NCBI RefSeq assembly: GCF_035594125.1
Contig: NC_087183.1
Coordinates: 8,549,368-8,613,367, forward strand
DNA: 64,000 bases
Source of the DNA: Scylla paramamosain
Lineage: Eukaryota > Arthropoda > Malacostraca > Decapoda > Portunidae
Direction of reading: 5' to 3'
Both the position numbers and the translations under genes were made by a program. Positions 14,521-60,151 of the stretch are shown piece after piece (position 1 is the first letter of the stretch; the number at the start of each line of letters is the position of its first letter). Below the pieces are notes generated by a model. It did not search any database. It worked only from the letters and a program-made list of their open reading frames with translations, and was not told the origin of the DNA.

Positions 14521-14965
14521 TTATGTAGGAGGGACACTGGCCAAGGGCAACAAAATCCAGTAAAGGAAAAAAAAAAGACCCACTGAGATGCCAGTCCCCC
14601 AAATGGGGTCCAAAGTGGTAGTCAAAAATTGAAGGATAAGTGTCTTGAAACCCCCCTCTTGAAGGAATTCAAGTCATAGGAAGGTGGAAATACAGAGGTA
14701 GGCAAGGAGTTCCAGAGTTTACCAGAGAAAGGGATAAATGATTGAGAATACTGGTTAACTCTTGCATTAGGGAGTTGGACAGAGTATGGGTGAGAGAAAG
14801 AAGAGAGTCTTGTGCAGCAAGGCCATGGGAGGAGGGGAGGCATGCAGTTAGCAAGATCAGAAGAGCAGTTGGCATGAATATAGCAGTAGAAGATAGCAAG
14901 AGATGCAACATTGTGGTGATGAGAAAGAGGCTGAAGACAGTCAGTTAGAAGAGAGGAATTGATGA
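14521..14965 (-). mobile_element. Family A LINE, 3'-terminal fragment
   Basis: The minus strand encodes the C-terminal tail (MPPLLPWPCCTRLSSFSHPY, then FIPFSGKLWNSLPTSVFPPS) and the conserved 3' tail with TGTCCCTCCTACATAAA. Severely 5'-truncated. Confidence 0.85.
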
Positions 14966-15372
14966 AACGAAAAACTTTTCATTCTACCCATATGGCATAT
15001 TTGTTTCAATATCCACTAAAATTCTGTTTTCAAATGGCCATCATGCTTTCATTATGTCATCCCTTTTACATTAATCACTATTTGCCTTTATTTTGCCCCC
15101 AAGTGTTCAAGTTTATGTTTCTTACCTCCATTTCCACAATTACCTGGACAACTTCCAGATCCACTTGTACAACCAGATCCCTTAATTCTGTCAATTGCAA
15201 ATCCAGAACACACTGTAATGACTTGAGACTGTAACACTCAAATTCAAATGCAGACGTAACACATGCAAGCGTACAGGTTGTTTACCTGTACTGTATTTGG
15301 AACTGATTGGAGCTGGCATTGTGGTGGAGAAATAAAAAAAATTGTGATGCTGTTGACCATGAGGTTCAAATG

Positions 15373-15373
<1 letters not shown>

Positions 15374-15446
<73 letters not shown>
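15374..15446. repeat. (GT)n microsatellite
   Basis: About 36 GT units in the intron just upstream of the RGG-box exon. The Cys-Val ORFs across it are artefacts. Confidence 0.95.
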
Positions 15447-15447
<1 letters not shown>

Positions 15448-15743
15448 CATGCATGTGTGTATGTTTGTTGCTTTGATTGCCAAAGAGGATTTTTTTTCCA
15501 TGAAAGTTAATTCACTGGAATATTTTAATGGTACTGCCAAACTTGTCACCAAATTTGGTGCAGTGCTGATTATGATCTACCTTGGCACTATAATTTTATT
15601 GGATGGGTCACCGTCCTTCAAATCTTTGAAATTTCTTTTACTCAGAAGTTTATCTTTACTGCTAAATCATTCTTACCAATTTGCCAGCCATACTTTTCAT
15701 TCCTTTCCATCAGAGTTTGTTGGTAATGATTTTATCTTGACAG

Positions 15744-16164
15744 AGGATGTTGGTGGCCGTGAAAGTGGCAGATTGCTGAGACCCAAAGGACCTGATTCAT
15801 TAGCTCCAGATGGTGGCAGCCACTACTCTTCTTCAGGCAGTTATCGTAGTGGTCCAGGAGGATATTCAGAGGGAGGGCGACCGGGTGGTTTTCCCAGTGG
15901 CCCTGGATCCTTCATGGGCCATGGAGGACCCTGGGGCTGGAGGCCAGTGCCAGGGCCCTACTCAGATCTACCACTGAGACCAGGACCCTTCAGCCGACCT
16001 CCTGGTGTGGGCATGGGCACTAGCCAATCCCCTTATGGCAGGAACCTTCGTGACCGCACAGATTTGGAGGATGTAGGTGGGGGTGGCCGAAGGTTAGGAA
16101 GAGGGGGAGGAGGGAGGGGAGGGTTCTCTATGGGGGGCCGAGGAGGCAGGGACCGCCGCTGGTG
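15744..16164 (+). CDS. C-terminal exon of the low-complexity protein, RGG/RG box
   Basis: After an acceptor (CAG 15741-15743) the frame encodes EDVGGRESGRLLRPKGPDS, then Ser/Gly- and Pro/Gly-rich sequence. It ends in an RGG-type box (RRLGRGGGGRGG...GGRGGRDRRW) with stop TGA at 16162-16164. RGG boxes commonly bind RNA. The composition matches the 6324-7375 exon, so the two are taken as one gene. The phases do not join directly, however: the donor at 7375 leaves two bases, while this acceptor needs one. Either an intermediate exon is missing or a weaker donor is used, for example GTGCAG after 7323, which would fit. Confidence is high that it is coding and moderate that it belongs to the same transcript. 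Confidence 0.75.
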
Positions 16165-16500
16165 ATGTTAATGGGTGTGTCCTGCATCATGTATATAGTG
16201 AATATTATTGCTTCAAGCACTGAATTTTATTTATAAAAAAGAAGCAGTATATTTATCTATCTTTTTATGATGCTTTACATTACAATGAATATTTATTTTC
16301 ATATTACAAGTATTTTTTACTTGATATAGCGAGAAACAATTGTAACCAATTAAATTGTACACTTTTTACAGGTTGGACTTCATCTAAAGTGTGATTGTTT
16401 TACAGCTTGGAAAGTTACAATGATACATTGTCCACTTACTGAGCACTTGCAGTTGCAGAAATGTGATTTATTAATATAATATTAAAATATGATGGCTGTG
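16165..16500 (+). other. Probable 3'UTR of the low-complexity gene
   Basis: AT-rich sequence directly after the stop codon, with ATTAAA-type hexamers near 16350 and 16482. No coding potential or repeat seen. The end of the transcript is not defined. Confidence 0.4.
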
Positions 16501-17763
16501 CACTAGTACTTGTATGATGTAGTGGGATAGTGGGGTGTTATGTGCTGGTTGTACTTATTGCTCAATACAAACTAAAAATTTAAATCATTAAATCATGAAT
16601 CTGTAGCAAAGGTTAAAAAAAAACTAAACCGCTTAATGTATACTTTCAAGGAAATGAAAGTGACTTAAGAATAATGTAATTAGGTACATGCAGAAAAAGT
16701 AACACTAGGTGAAATAGAGTAGGAGTAGATAGCAATTTATACACTTGCATTTTTACCTCAGCCATTTTTAAGCAGGAACCTAGACTGTATGCATGTATCA
16801 GAAAATAATTTGTAAGATAGTTCATTTAAAGTTTATTGTTACCCAGTGCTCAAAACTCAAGAACTCCCTGAATGTTGGACATGGACTGGGTGTGAAAGCC
16901 AAAGTCTTATTAAAAATAGTTACTGAGCCTGTATTTATCATACCTTCTTATGAATAACCATAGGCTATAGTATAGACTACTGTTTGAGTAGGGCTGCAAC
17001 AGAGATGCGTGATGTTCCCTTGGTTGTCTTACATGTATATGGATGGTGTTGTAAATATAATGAATGTGAGGATATTGGGTAAAGGACTAGGGCTGATGAA
17101 TGCTAATGTAAAGAACCAATTGTAAAAGAAAGGAAAAAAATAATATTTTTTTTATTTTCTTTTATTATGTCATGGAAAGGACAGACTGCAATACATTCTT
17201 TCAAGAAAACCATTCACTGTGTCGTGTTGGAATGGTGACAGAACAGTACTGCCTTAAATGATTATTTAAACTACAAGACACTTCTATTTTATTTATATAT
17301 TTATTTTGAGAATGAAGGAAAGATCAACATATGTAGATAGATAAGTAAGTACACGGATAGATCACAAAGCATAACCAGAAATGATAACTAAAGAAAACCA
17401 TTTGATTGCTGACATTTGATAACGTTAGCATCAAATAAACCAATAGTGTTGTAGAGCAAATCAAAAGAAAACATCTTCGCATAATACATATAAATTCTGT
17501 CAAACGAATTTAAACAATGCAGCACTTGTTACTTCTTGCGGGTCCATCACGGGTGCCACACATCTTCCCTTGCCTACATCTTTCTAGATTTTTTTTTTTC
17601 TACTAGTCATGAATTATTATGTTACCTGGAGGACTGCGATATGCAATGATTTATAACAAAAAACACAGTACAATTGTTTTTCCTTGTCTTTTTATGTTGC
17701 CATGTTTATTGTTGCAAGTCGCACTTCGTGGAGTTACCTGTACCAGTTCGTTTTTTGTTTGCC

Positions 17764-17765
<2 letters not shown>
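16500..17765. other. Intergenic AT-rich DNA
   Basis: No gene, RNA or transposon recognised. Weak low-complexity T/A tracts only. Confidence 0.4.
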
Positions 17766-19007
<1,242 letters not shown>

Positions 19008-19009
19008 GT

Positions 19010-19890
19010 ATGTAATTTTTCTTTAATACTCTTAAAACTTGTGTTAATTTCTTCCTTAATTGTTCTTATCTAATTGTATTTTTACAGAATCGAGTCAAGC
19101 TCGTAAAATCACATTTTTAAAAGTTAACTGGTCATATCTATCTATAAACCTGCCAGGGTAGGGTTCGAACTCGTCACGTCCACTTCCTTATTTATTATAG
19201 ATTAATTTATCACTGCTTCGTAATGGAGAATGTAGCTCTTTAACCGGACTTTGTCCTCTCCATCTTCAGTCACACACCAATTGTCAAAAGCGACAACAGA
19301 GATTTCGGGTCATGCAAAACTTTGAGTGGAGGAAGCTGACGAAGAGAAAGCGGCGAAGAGCAGCGTTTCATCAGACACCTACTACAGCCCCAGGCAGTAC
19401 CTTTAAAGAAAGTACCGGTAACACAGAACAAAGCGTTACAGTAGCAGTTGATGTGGCCATAGGTACAATACGTGATCATGCATGATTACACTGTACTTTC
19501 TGATGATAGCAATACAATCCCTGGACACAGTGAAATAGCGTGTCAGGTTCAGTTAGATACACTAATGGATAAAACACAGAATACTGAATATAATTCTTAG
19601 TTGCTTTTTCAGTGACTTATGTCAGTTAAGAATATACACATGCTCTGGACTTTGAATGTCAGGCATTTAGGATTAAATTTAACAAATTAGAAACAGTTAG
19701 AAAATGATAGACTGTTACTGTCTAAAAAAAAAAAAAATTGAAAAAAATGATGTGAAAGTCAAGTACTACACTGGGCTGCTAACATATTTTTTTAATACAT
19801 ATTTACAATTTCATAAGTGGTTATTTGAAGGATGCATCTTGACTGACTAAATTTCATCAATTAATTATAATCCTCACTAACGAGTACACA

Positions 19891-19932
<42 letters not shown>

Positions 19933-20940
19933 TCCTCGTAGATCTTTTAAACAAATTGTGTCATGGAAGTTAATAAGGGCGTAATTTATTAGAGGATAAA
20001 GCGTCAGACAGGTGAGACCCAGTGATGGTGCTGACCTACTGGCGGGGGATGGTTTATCATTGACTCACTGTGGTTCGTCAGATTATTGCGTCAGATTCAT
20101 TTTCATCTAAAAAGAAATAAACCTTAAGATTATTATTTGGATGTTAATCGAATTGGTAAGATGATGACACTATTTATATTTTATATGGTAGATAGTTATA
20201 TAATGAGTCACGTGCAATTGCATGACATATGTGAATATATTGTACGTTCCGAAGAAACGGGAGAACGTGCAGGTGATGACGGTGGTGCGTCTGCTGCCTG
20301 GCCAAGTTAACCAGTCAGCGTGTCGCCTCTGTTTCAACTCCCAGCCTGATAGAATTTTTTTTTTTTTTTTTTTGTAACCACGCCTACACAGTGGCTGCCA
20401 AGGCTGCCATGAGTTAAACCTTCTTTAGTTGGTAATGAGGAAGGCGTAGGCTCTAGCAGTGGACACCTGAAGGCAGCAGTGGGTGAAAACAAGCAAAATA
20501 AAGAAAAGTTTGGCTGTGAGAAGGTGCTAGACAGCCAGCCACAGTGACGAGGAGGCAAGAAGGTAGATCACAACCACCACCACCATCACCATCACCACCA
20601 CAGGGAAGGTAAGGTCAGGAAGTGTTAGAATAAATTTAGGTAACTTAACGTAACTTTTTAATGAATAACTGAACAATCCACGGTTTTAACTCATTTTAAC
20701 GCATCTCATCAAACCTCCAGCATAATATATCCCTGTGTCAGCCTCGTCTCGTTGCTAAAAACCGTAAAATTTAACTTAATGAAAATGTAAACAATCTGGG
20801 TCGTCTCTATTTATCAGCCATTATCTAATATGCGAGTGTTTTAAACCAATACTTTCGCAAAGCGGAGCCACATGACCAAGCTTTAGTATCCGCTCGTTAG
20901 ATATACCTGCCATTACTTAGTTTAAGTTTGGCGAGGGTTT
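19010..20940. other. Intergenic region
   Basis: Contains a (CA)n(GA)n tract at 19887-19932, a T18 tract at about 20355 and a short CAC-rich stretch near 20573-20600. No gene was supported. Confidence 0.4.
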
Positions 20941-20983
20941 AAATGAGTGAGAAGGGTTGGTCGTCCCCTACACTGGCCCCCGA

Positions 20984-21000
20984 CCGCCATCTTGGATAAG
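20984..21000. promoter_or_regulatory. YY1-like motif (CCGCCATCTTGG)
   Basis: CCGCCATCTTGGAT is the reverse complement of the metazoan YY1/Pho-type core AAnATGGCGG. It lies in a locally GC-richer stretch with no recognised transcript start nearby. Motif match only. Confidence 0.25.
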
Positions 21001-21039
21001 GCTTCCCAGCCCCCTCCGGTTCCAATATTTTTTTTTTCT

Positions 21040-21470
21040 ATTTCCTAAGTATTTTATTTCGGCTTGTAGCAGAGATTTTATGGTTTGTAAAAATATTTCG
21101 TTGTTTTTTAAGTTATTTGAGCGCGTGTGTTGCATGAAAAGTGGTGATTTTGGCGTTATTTTTTGTGTAAATAAGAGGGCCGTTTTCGGCGTATTTTTTT
21201 ACGGTCCCTAAACTAAATTTTTTATTTCAGCCTGTACTAGGTTCTTATTGGTTTTAAAAAATAGTTGGTGTTTTTTTAAGTGTGTTGCCCTCCCGCTCAG
21301 TGAAATGCGTGCACCGTACACTTGTTTTTATTCGTGTTCAACTTCCAATAATATTGATTTTTTTTCGGTAGATTTTTTTATTTGTGCTTGTAGCTCACTT
21401 TAAATGGTTTTAGAAAATAGTTCAGATTTTTTAAAGTGTTTTCCGTTATGTTTAAGCCAGAATGGGTGGA
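21040..21470 (+). repeat. Degenerate tandem repeat, about 150-170 bp unit, three copies
   Basis: Three successive blocks begin with T(T)TTATTT(C)xG(C)xTGTA near 21050, 21222 and 21377. Each then has a GGTTTTxxAAAATAxTT stretch and a T-run followed by AAGT(G)TxTT. Copies are diverged. Confidence 0.45.
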
Positions 21471-21819
21471 CATTTGAACGATTTTAAATGGGGTGAAGGT
21501 TTTAACAGTTTCCAGATACTTCTTTTTAAATATCTTTAATACTACTGCGTTTTGAAATGTGTTCTTATTTGTGGCATTAGTTAAAATGTGTGGCAAGTCT
21601 GAATTTATAAAGCATTCCTGTCTAGCTGCGTTTTTTAGAGGGGTCATTTTCAAAATGAAATACGTACGTACGTAAATAACGGCTGCTGTGACGTCATCAA
21701 CCCCCAGCCGTGACTTCACAAGCGCCCCCCCCCCGCCGTGACGTCATCAGAGTGGTACCTTCCCTAACTCCCTTCCAGTCCCTCCCAGTAAATATTCATT
21801 TTTTTTTCAAGGTATTTCA

Positions 21820-21823
<4 letters not shown>

Positions 21824-21872
<49 letters not shown>

Positions 21873-21941
21873 GCCTTATTTTTCGTTGTACAGATGGTGA
21901 TGCAGTGTGTGTTGCTTTGTCTTTCGTTGTACTGGTTGTTA

Positions 21942-21986
<45 letters not shown>

Positions 21987-22014
21987 GCCTTATCTTTCGT
22001 TGTACAGATGGTGA

Positions 22015-22091
<77 letters not shown>

Positions 22092-22174
22092 GCCTTGTCT
22101 TTCGTTGTACATATGCAATGTGTTTGTGTGTGTGTGTGTGTGTGTTGCCTTATCTTTCGTTGTACAGATGGTGA

Positions 22175-22206
<32 letters not shown>

Positions 22207-22235
22207 TGCCTTGTCTTTCGTTGTACATATGCTTA

Positions 22236-22300
<65 letters not shown>

Positions 22301-22328
22301 GCCTTGTCTTTCGTTGTACATATGCTTA

Positions 22329-22405
<77 letters not shown>

Positions 22406-22433
22406 GCCTTGTCTTTCGTTGTACATATGCTTA

Positions 22434-22500
<67 letters not shown>

Positions 22501-22528
22501 GCCTTGTCTTTCGTTGTACATATGCTTA

Positions 22529-22607
<79 letters not shown>

Positions 22608-22635
22608 GCCTTGTCTTTCGTTGTACATATGCTTA

Positions 22636-22692
<57 letters not shown>

Positions 22693-22765
22693 GCCTTATC
22701 TTTCGTTGTACAGATGGTGATGCAGTGTGTGTGTGTGTGTGTGTGTACAGATGGTGATAAAATAT
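21824..22765 (+). repeat. Higher-order GT minisatellite with conserved ~35-bp islands
   Basis: Eleven islands of the form TTGCCTT(G/A)TCTTTCGTTG followed by TAC(A)xATGxTxATGCA, plus one partial at 22746, are separated by (GT)n runs of different lengths (about 10-80 bp). Two island subtypes occur: ACAGATGGTGATGCA and ACATATGCTTATGCA. The ORFs across it are artefacts. Confidence 0.95.
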
Positions 22766-22875
22766 AAATTAAACATAAGCACATAACAAACAATAAAAAA
22801 AAACGACAAAAAAAAAAAAAACATTAAATCAACTCAGTCTACCAGCCTCACCCCACACCCCAGCCTACTCCAGGG

Positions 22876-22876
<1 letters not shown>

Positions 22877-22928
<52 letters not shown>

Positions 22929-22930
22929 TG
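22877..22930. repeat. (TAG)n microsatellite
   Basis: About 17 TAG units followed by TTG variants. Confidence 0.93.
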
Positions 22931-23155
22931 TTGTTATTGTGTTTATAATTTTTTTTGTTTCCTTAGGGAGAGAGAGATGCAGATTGTTTCTTTAATTTTC
23001 AGTTTTCTTGTTTTAAATTCACTCAAATATTCTTAAAACATTATAGTCATTAATTAAAAGTAAATAAAACACCTAATTAATTTATTCTTTCATTTCATTC
23101 TCTTTTCCTTCCTTTTCTTCATCTTTCTTTCTTTAATTTGCTCTGTTAAATCACC

Positions 23156-23197
23156 TCACCTAACCTTTACCTAACTTAACCTAACCCAACCTAATCT
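23156..23197. repeat. Interstitial telomere-like CCTAA repeats
   Basis: Seven degenerate CCTAAC-type units (ACCTAACCTTTACCTAACTT onward). The arthropod telomere repeat is TTAGG/CCTAA. Confidence 0.4.
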
Positions 23198-23576
23198 TGC
23201 AGTGAGAGATGGGGAGGAGGATTGTTTGCAGTGCGCTGTCAGCCCTCACCTGCGCCGCCTCCCCCAGTGAGCGGGTGTAGGCCTGGGAATAGAACATATG
23301 CAAATGTCTTGGCAGTGCTGTGTATGTCTGTTTGTCGATGGTCAAGAAGGAACGTAGCAAAAGTTTAAGGTCTGTTTGGGTGTTTTGGGGTCTTTGGGAG
23401 GGTGTGGCAGTGTTTGGGAGGTTGTGGTAGTGTTTCAGGGGGTGTAGCAGTGTTTGTGAAGGTGTGGCCTTTTTTCTATCTGCACCGACATCTTGTGAGG
23501 GCGAGGGAGAGGGAGAGGGAGGGAGTCACAGAACTTGCCGTCTGTGAACGAGTAACAATGAAGAAATTACTGGCGG

Positions 23577-23788
<212 letters not shown>

Positions 23789-23799
23789 CCTAAATTCTG

Positions 23800-24296
23800 C
23801 TGTATTTGGAAAGTGGCAGTTTTGCATAATATTTGGAATAATTACATATGTACGATAATTTTACCAGAAGTACAATAATTTCAACCTGTGTAGTACGATA
23901 ATATGGCCAAAACAATCTGGCAACGCTGGTGGTATCAAGCAGCGAGGCAGCTCGGGCGCGGAGGCGGGAAGTATTGCGTCACTTGGAGTGGGCAGCTAGG
24001 ATATTGTAATTATTGTGTGATTCACTTAAAAAAAACATCATGAACATTATGCGTCAGATGCATTACTTCTTCCGTCCAAGTGCAAGTAAGTGTCGTGATT
24101 TGTATTTCATGTCATAAGTTACGTAACACGATGATCAAATAGTAGTTTGTTGTGTAGATGTCTAAGACTTGTAACCGACGATCCCGCATGACGAAAGCAT
24201 GTAAACGACAGTAGGAAGGAAACACCGGGAGTAAGAGCTCGGCGTGCGTGTTGTAGTGACAGTTGTGCAGCGGCAAGCATTCCATTGGCATCAGCC
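23800..24296 (+). promoter_or_regulatory. Probable MsrA promoter and 5'UTR
   Basis: Unique sequence with a GC-rich patch (about 23940-23990) just upstream of ATG 24297. No convincing TATA or initiator could be fixed, so the start site is unknown. Confidence 0.3.
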
Positions 24297-35250
<10,954 letters not shown>

Positions 35251-35330
35251 GTCTTGCTAATCATTATGAAACTTGGGAGCTAAAGCTTAATGCAGTTCTC
35301 AGGTGGATGATATAGTTAGGTTAGTGTGTC
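35251..35330 (+). promoter_or_regulatory. Candidate SECIS element (form-1-like) downstream of MsrA
   Basis: On the coding strand, ATGAA (35266-35270) and GGAT (35305-35308) are placed to form the SECIS non-Watson-Crick quartet. Between them, 35271-35281 pairs with 35294-35304 in an uninterrupted 11-bp helix (8 Watson-Crick and 3 G-U pairs). The apical loop (35282-35293) is 12 nt and starts with AAA, matching the conserved unpaired AA. A lower helix can form from CTAAT (35257-35261) with GTTAG (35314-35318), leaving an internal loop below the quartet. The element begins about 3.3 kb after the stop codon, so the 3'UTR is either long or contains an intron. ATTAAA at 35449-35454 is a possible poly(A) signal after it. 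No thermodynamic fold was run. Confidence 0.72.
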
Positions 35331-35448
35331 TGCAGTCCTTTGTTGTGTGGTTATGTAATGTGGTTGGGGATGAGTAAAAGAACATGCCAAATTCTAGTTT
35401 TATTCTTTATTTTTTGTGATATGAAAACCAATAGTAACCTATATTATA

Positions 35449-35454
35449 ATTAAA
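35449..35454 (+). terminator. Possible poly(A) signal (ATTAAA) for the MsrA transcript
   Basis: The variant polyadenylation hexamer ATTAAA lies about 140 nt after the candidate SECIS and before the retrotransposon block that starts near 35600. It is the first hexamer of this type I noticed after the stem-loop. This is a positional inference only. Confidence 0.3.
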
Positions 35455-35599
35455 TAAGGCAAAAAATGTAAATTCATTGTTCTAACCACAAAAGCAAAAT
35501 TTTAGGATCAAAATGACATTTTCTATTTTGTTTAGATGGAAATAACTGGAAAGTTATGGCTTGGGGCCAAGGACAAGACAAAAGTTATTTTTTTTACTT

Positions 35600-35735
35600 A
35601 GTGTTATTCACTGCAGGAAGAGGCAGTAGACACCTGCCGAAACGATAATTACTCCCAGTGAGGTCTAAAGCACTGTTCAGGGGGTGCTGTGAACTTATCA
35701 TTAAACCCAGCTGTAACCTCACTGAACGATTCCCT
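35600..35735 (+). mobile_element. Retroelement segment shared with 39.9 kb
   Basis: GAGGCAGTAGACACCTGCCG through TTCCCTTTGTG is a close match to the reverse complement of about 39890-40020. It directly precedes a family A LINE at both loci. Confidence 0.75.
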
Positions 35736-37421
<1,686 letters not shown>

Positions 37422-37422
<1 letters not shown>

Positions 37423-39228
37423 AAAATGAATTAGTGTAGATGTTCGTTTCTCTCTCTCTTTTTTTTTTTTTTTTTCCATCTACAGGAGTTGCCGATCAAG
37501 AGGCCTGGCTTAGAAGTGATCCCGAACTACCTGTACCATGAAGATCAAGATCAAGCGATCGGCCCATGTTTGTAAAAGTGCCATATTTGCATCTCCTTTG
37601 TCTATAACATAAGTTATCTTTATATATGATTGGCTCGTGCGTGATTTTGCAAGCTCTTTTTATTGTTGTGATGGTGATATCAGAAAAAAAAAAATCGTCA
37701 TAATTCGTTAAATACTTTTTTTTTTTTTTTCATATGGGACTTGCCGCATCTTACATGTATTAAATGAAATGTGATTTTCATATAGGATAAAAAAAAATTT
37801 AAAAAAAGTTACAGAGTTCGCAAGTATTTGTTCTGCAAAGCACAAGTATACCAATAAAAAGCGTGTTTTTTACTTTTTTTTAACAGTTTGATGCAAAAGC
37901 TCGCTAAATTTCTACGGAGTTAATCTCCCACCCCTCTCCCTTGCTCTCTTCTAAAAATCTCTCTGTTCCCCCACTATGTCCTTCTCTTGCTCTTTCCCCA
38001 ACCATCAGATTCCCCCACTGCATCTCTCTGGTTCCCCATCCCCCGTCCCCGGTCCCATCCCTGGCGCGTCCCATACGTGTACGCATTGCTTGCTATGTCT
38101 CACTCTGCCTCAACATTTGTAGTGATTTTTTTATTCATATTTCGTAAAATGTGCACCAAGCGCCTACTGTAAACATCACTACATCAGGTGGTGTTGTGAA
38201 GAGGTATGTCTTCCAGTGATATGGTGATAATTATCTTGTAAAATATGACATTTGAGATAAGAGATAATACGAAAGAAAGGCAAAGTTTCGTAGTAGATTA
38301 TTGGGCACGACGTTATCATCTAAAGAAATACTGTAACAGTAATATTGTAATGACAAACATTTTCATCAAATGATTAGGTTTAAATTGGGTAATTAAGTTC
38401 ATTAATTTCGCTGTTAATCCCTTCGTTGTGTTGATCTCAGTTGGTCAATCTAGGTGCATTGTACTTTTTTTTTTTTTACTCATTTTCATTTTTAAATGTG
38501 AAGTACTAATATTTTTTAGTTAATCGGCTTAAGCATTATAATAAATTAATTTCTTAAAAGCTCTTGGAAGCATGCATGGACTTAGAAAAGGTTAGGAACT
38601 GCTGGTGTAGATCAGACTTGAAAAAGTTTCATCGTCTGAAAAATAGTAAACTAAGGTTATTTTCATCATTCCCACTACCACATTGGATATACTACTATAA
38701 TAAGTGTGAAAATAGTGCATGAAAGAAAAAAAAAAGTGAAAACTCAACAAGTAAAATTAAATTTCATGAATGTTTTGAGTACAGACTAGCACAACAATGA
38801 CCACATGACTAGTAGACCCAGCAGCAGTGACCTAATGCTGGAGACTGAGGCTCTTTTGACTCTCCTGGACTTTTCTCTTGCAACAGGTACTACAGGCATC
38901 TGGTAGGTGCACATTCTTCTTTCTAGCATTGAACAGTTTTGTAGGGGCCGTGCTGGCTGTGGTGCCGCAGCCTTTAGCGCCCCCAAGGTACTGGCAGCAG
39001 ACAAGTTAGTTAGTTAGTTGGATTTTAATAAGTTGTCATGTCTTTTGGAGAAAAATCCTGGTGTGCTTGAGTGTTTTGAAGGCCAGGAAAACTCGGGGGA
39101 ACTTGGGGAACTTGGGAACCATCTAGATCTGCTATTGATAGTCTGAGGATGTGAAGTGATGCCAGTGAGTGGGGGAAAGCAGTGCAGTGGTAGCGGTGGT
39201 GGGGATAGTGTAGCAGTAAGTGTTATGG
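37422..39228. other. Intergenic region
   Basis: T tracts at about 37460 and 37720. A short exon-like patch at 37484-37540 (after CTACAG; VADQEAWLRSDPELPVP then stop) has no homologue I recognise. No gene supported. Confidence 0.35.
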
Positions 39229-39775
<547 letters not shown>

Positions 39776-39839
39776 AATTTTGAATTTTGAGTGAAGGATG
39801 TGTGTGTAATTAGGTGCTTGTAGTTTTGTGTGAAGGAAG

Positions 39840-40297
39840 AGAGTTATCTTTAAAGGGCAGGCTGTGACTGTCCCTTTGTGTTGTGAGACACAAAAGGGAA
39901 ATGTCCAGTGAGGTCACAGCTGGGTTAAATGGTAAGTTCACAGCACCTCTTGATCTAGTGTTTTAGACCTCGCTGGGAGTAATTATTGTTTTGGCAGGTG
40001 CCTACTGCCTCCTGTGGGGCACCATGGGTAGGTAGGGGTGTCCATCATGCCCAGCTTATGCATGTGGATAGTTAGACAGCTGTGTCCTATCCTGAGTCTG
40101 GTGACTGCAGTGTCTAGGGCACAGTTGAGGGAGTGTGTCCAGCAGTGGTGTTGTGTCTTGTCTGATGTAGGTAAGTGAGGTGTGTTGTAAGGTGTCTTCC
40201 CTAGTGTAAGTTGTAGTCTTTCTATAGATTTCTGTAGGTTATTCAAATGAACACCATGCTGATGAACAACTTTATCTTTATTAGTATTCAAAATCAA
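39840..40297 (-). mobile_element. Retroelement fragment with RNase H-tail-like coding
   Basis: Minus-strand ORF 39983-40297 contains LDTAVTRLRIGHSCLTIHMH and KLGMMDTPTYPWCPTGG. This resembles the Arg-x-Gly-His and Cys-containing tail after RNase H in I/Jockey-type LINEs. The downstream about 110 bp is the segment repeated at 35.6 kb. Confidence 0.6.
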
Positions 40298-40299
40298 GT

Positions 40300-40875
40300 A
40301 TTCATTTATGTGTATTTGAGATGGCTCTTGGTATTTAAAAGAAAAAAATAGCTTAGGGCAAGATTAATTGATAAAATGGTTGAAAATATCTTAAATTGGT
40401 AGGTACAGTACATAAATCAGGCAAGAACTTTGTAAGTGTACCAATGCGCAGGTTTGTAGAGAAATGGACGATTGGGTGTGGCTCATAGATCAGCTTAATC
40501 TGCTCTTATTATAGCTATTAAACTGACCCTGTAATTGGCCTAAGACTGTGACATTAACATTTGGAGTCATACTGATGTATGAGTAATTAAACATCATGTT
40601 GAATGTCAGTAACCAGCATATTTCTTACATACATGAAATTTATTGAACTTCATACTATTTTTTCAGTGTACCATCTGTTTTGTAATCTAGATGTTATTTG
40701 GAAATGATAAAGGTTAGATATTAGTTCATTTCATTACAAGCAAGGTTTGGTGATTTATAAGTCTTTGAAAAGTATTTAATTATCTACTATTTACTTGTGA
40801 ATGAAATTTAAGAAAACATTTTTATTTGCATTAAATTATTTTGCATATTTCATCCTGTGCATATGTTGCTTACAG
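40300..40875. other. Sequence upstream of the SID-1 start codon
   Basis: AT-rich, ending at a splice acceptor (TTACAG, 40870-40875). It is therefore probably intron rather than promoter. Confidence 0.4.
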
Positions 40876-40887
40876 AGGAACACAGCT

Positions 40888-60061
<19,174 letters not shown>

Positions 60062-60087
60062 TTTTCATCCTTTCCTCCCACCACACC

Positions 60088-60151
<64 letters not shown>

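Noticed and set aside
19150..19180. GGGTTCGAACTC resembling a tRNA T-arm
   Set aside because: No cloverleaf can be built around it and the neighbouring bases do not pair as a T stem.
21824..22765. CRISPR-like array (regular 35-bp units with variable spacers)
   Set aside because: The spacers are pure GT runs of variable length in a eukaryotic genome. It is a minisatellite.
23966..23982. GGAAGTATTGCGTCA shared by the MsrA upstream region and the 17.8-18.6 kb duplication
   Set aside because: A 15-mer shared once between loci is about what chance allows in 64 kb, and the flanks do not align.
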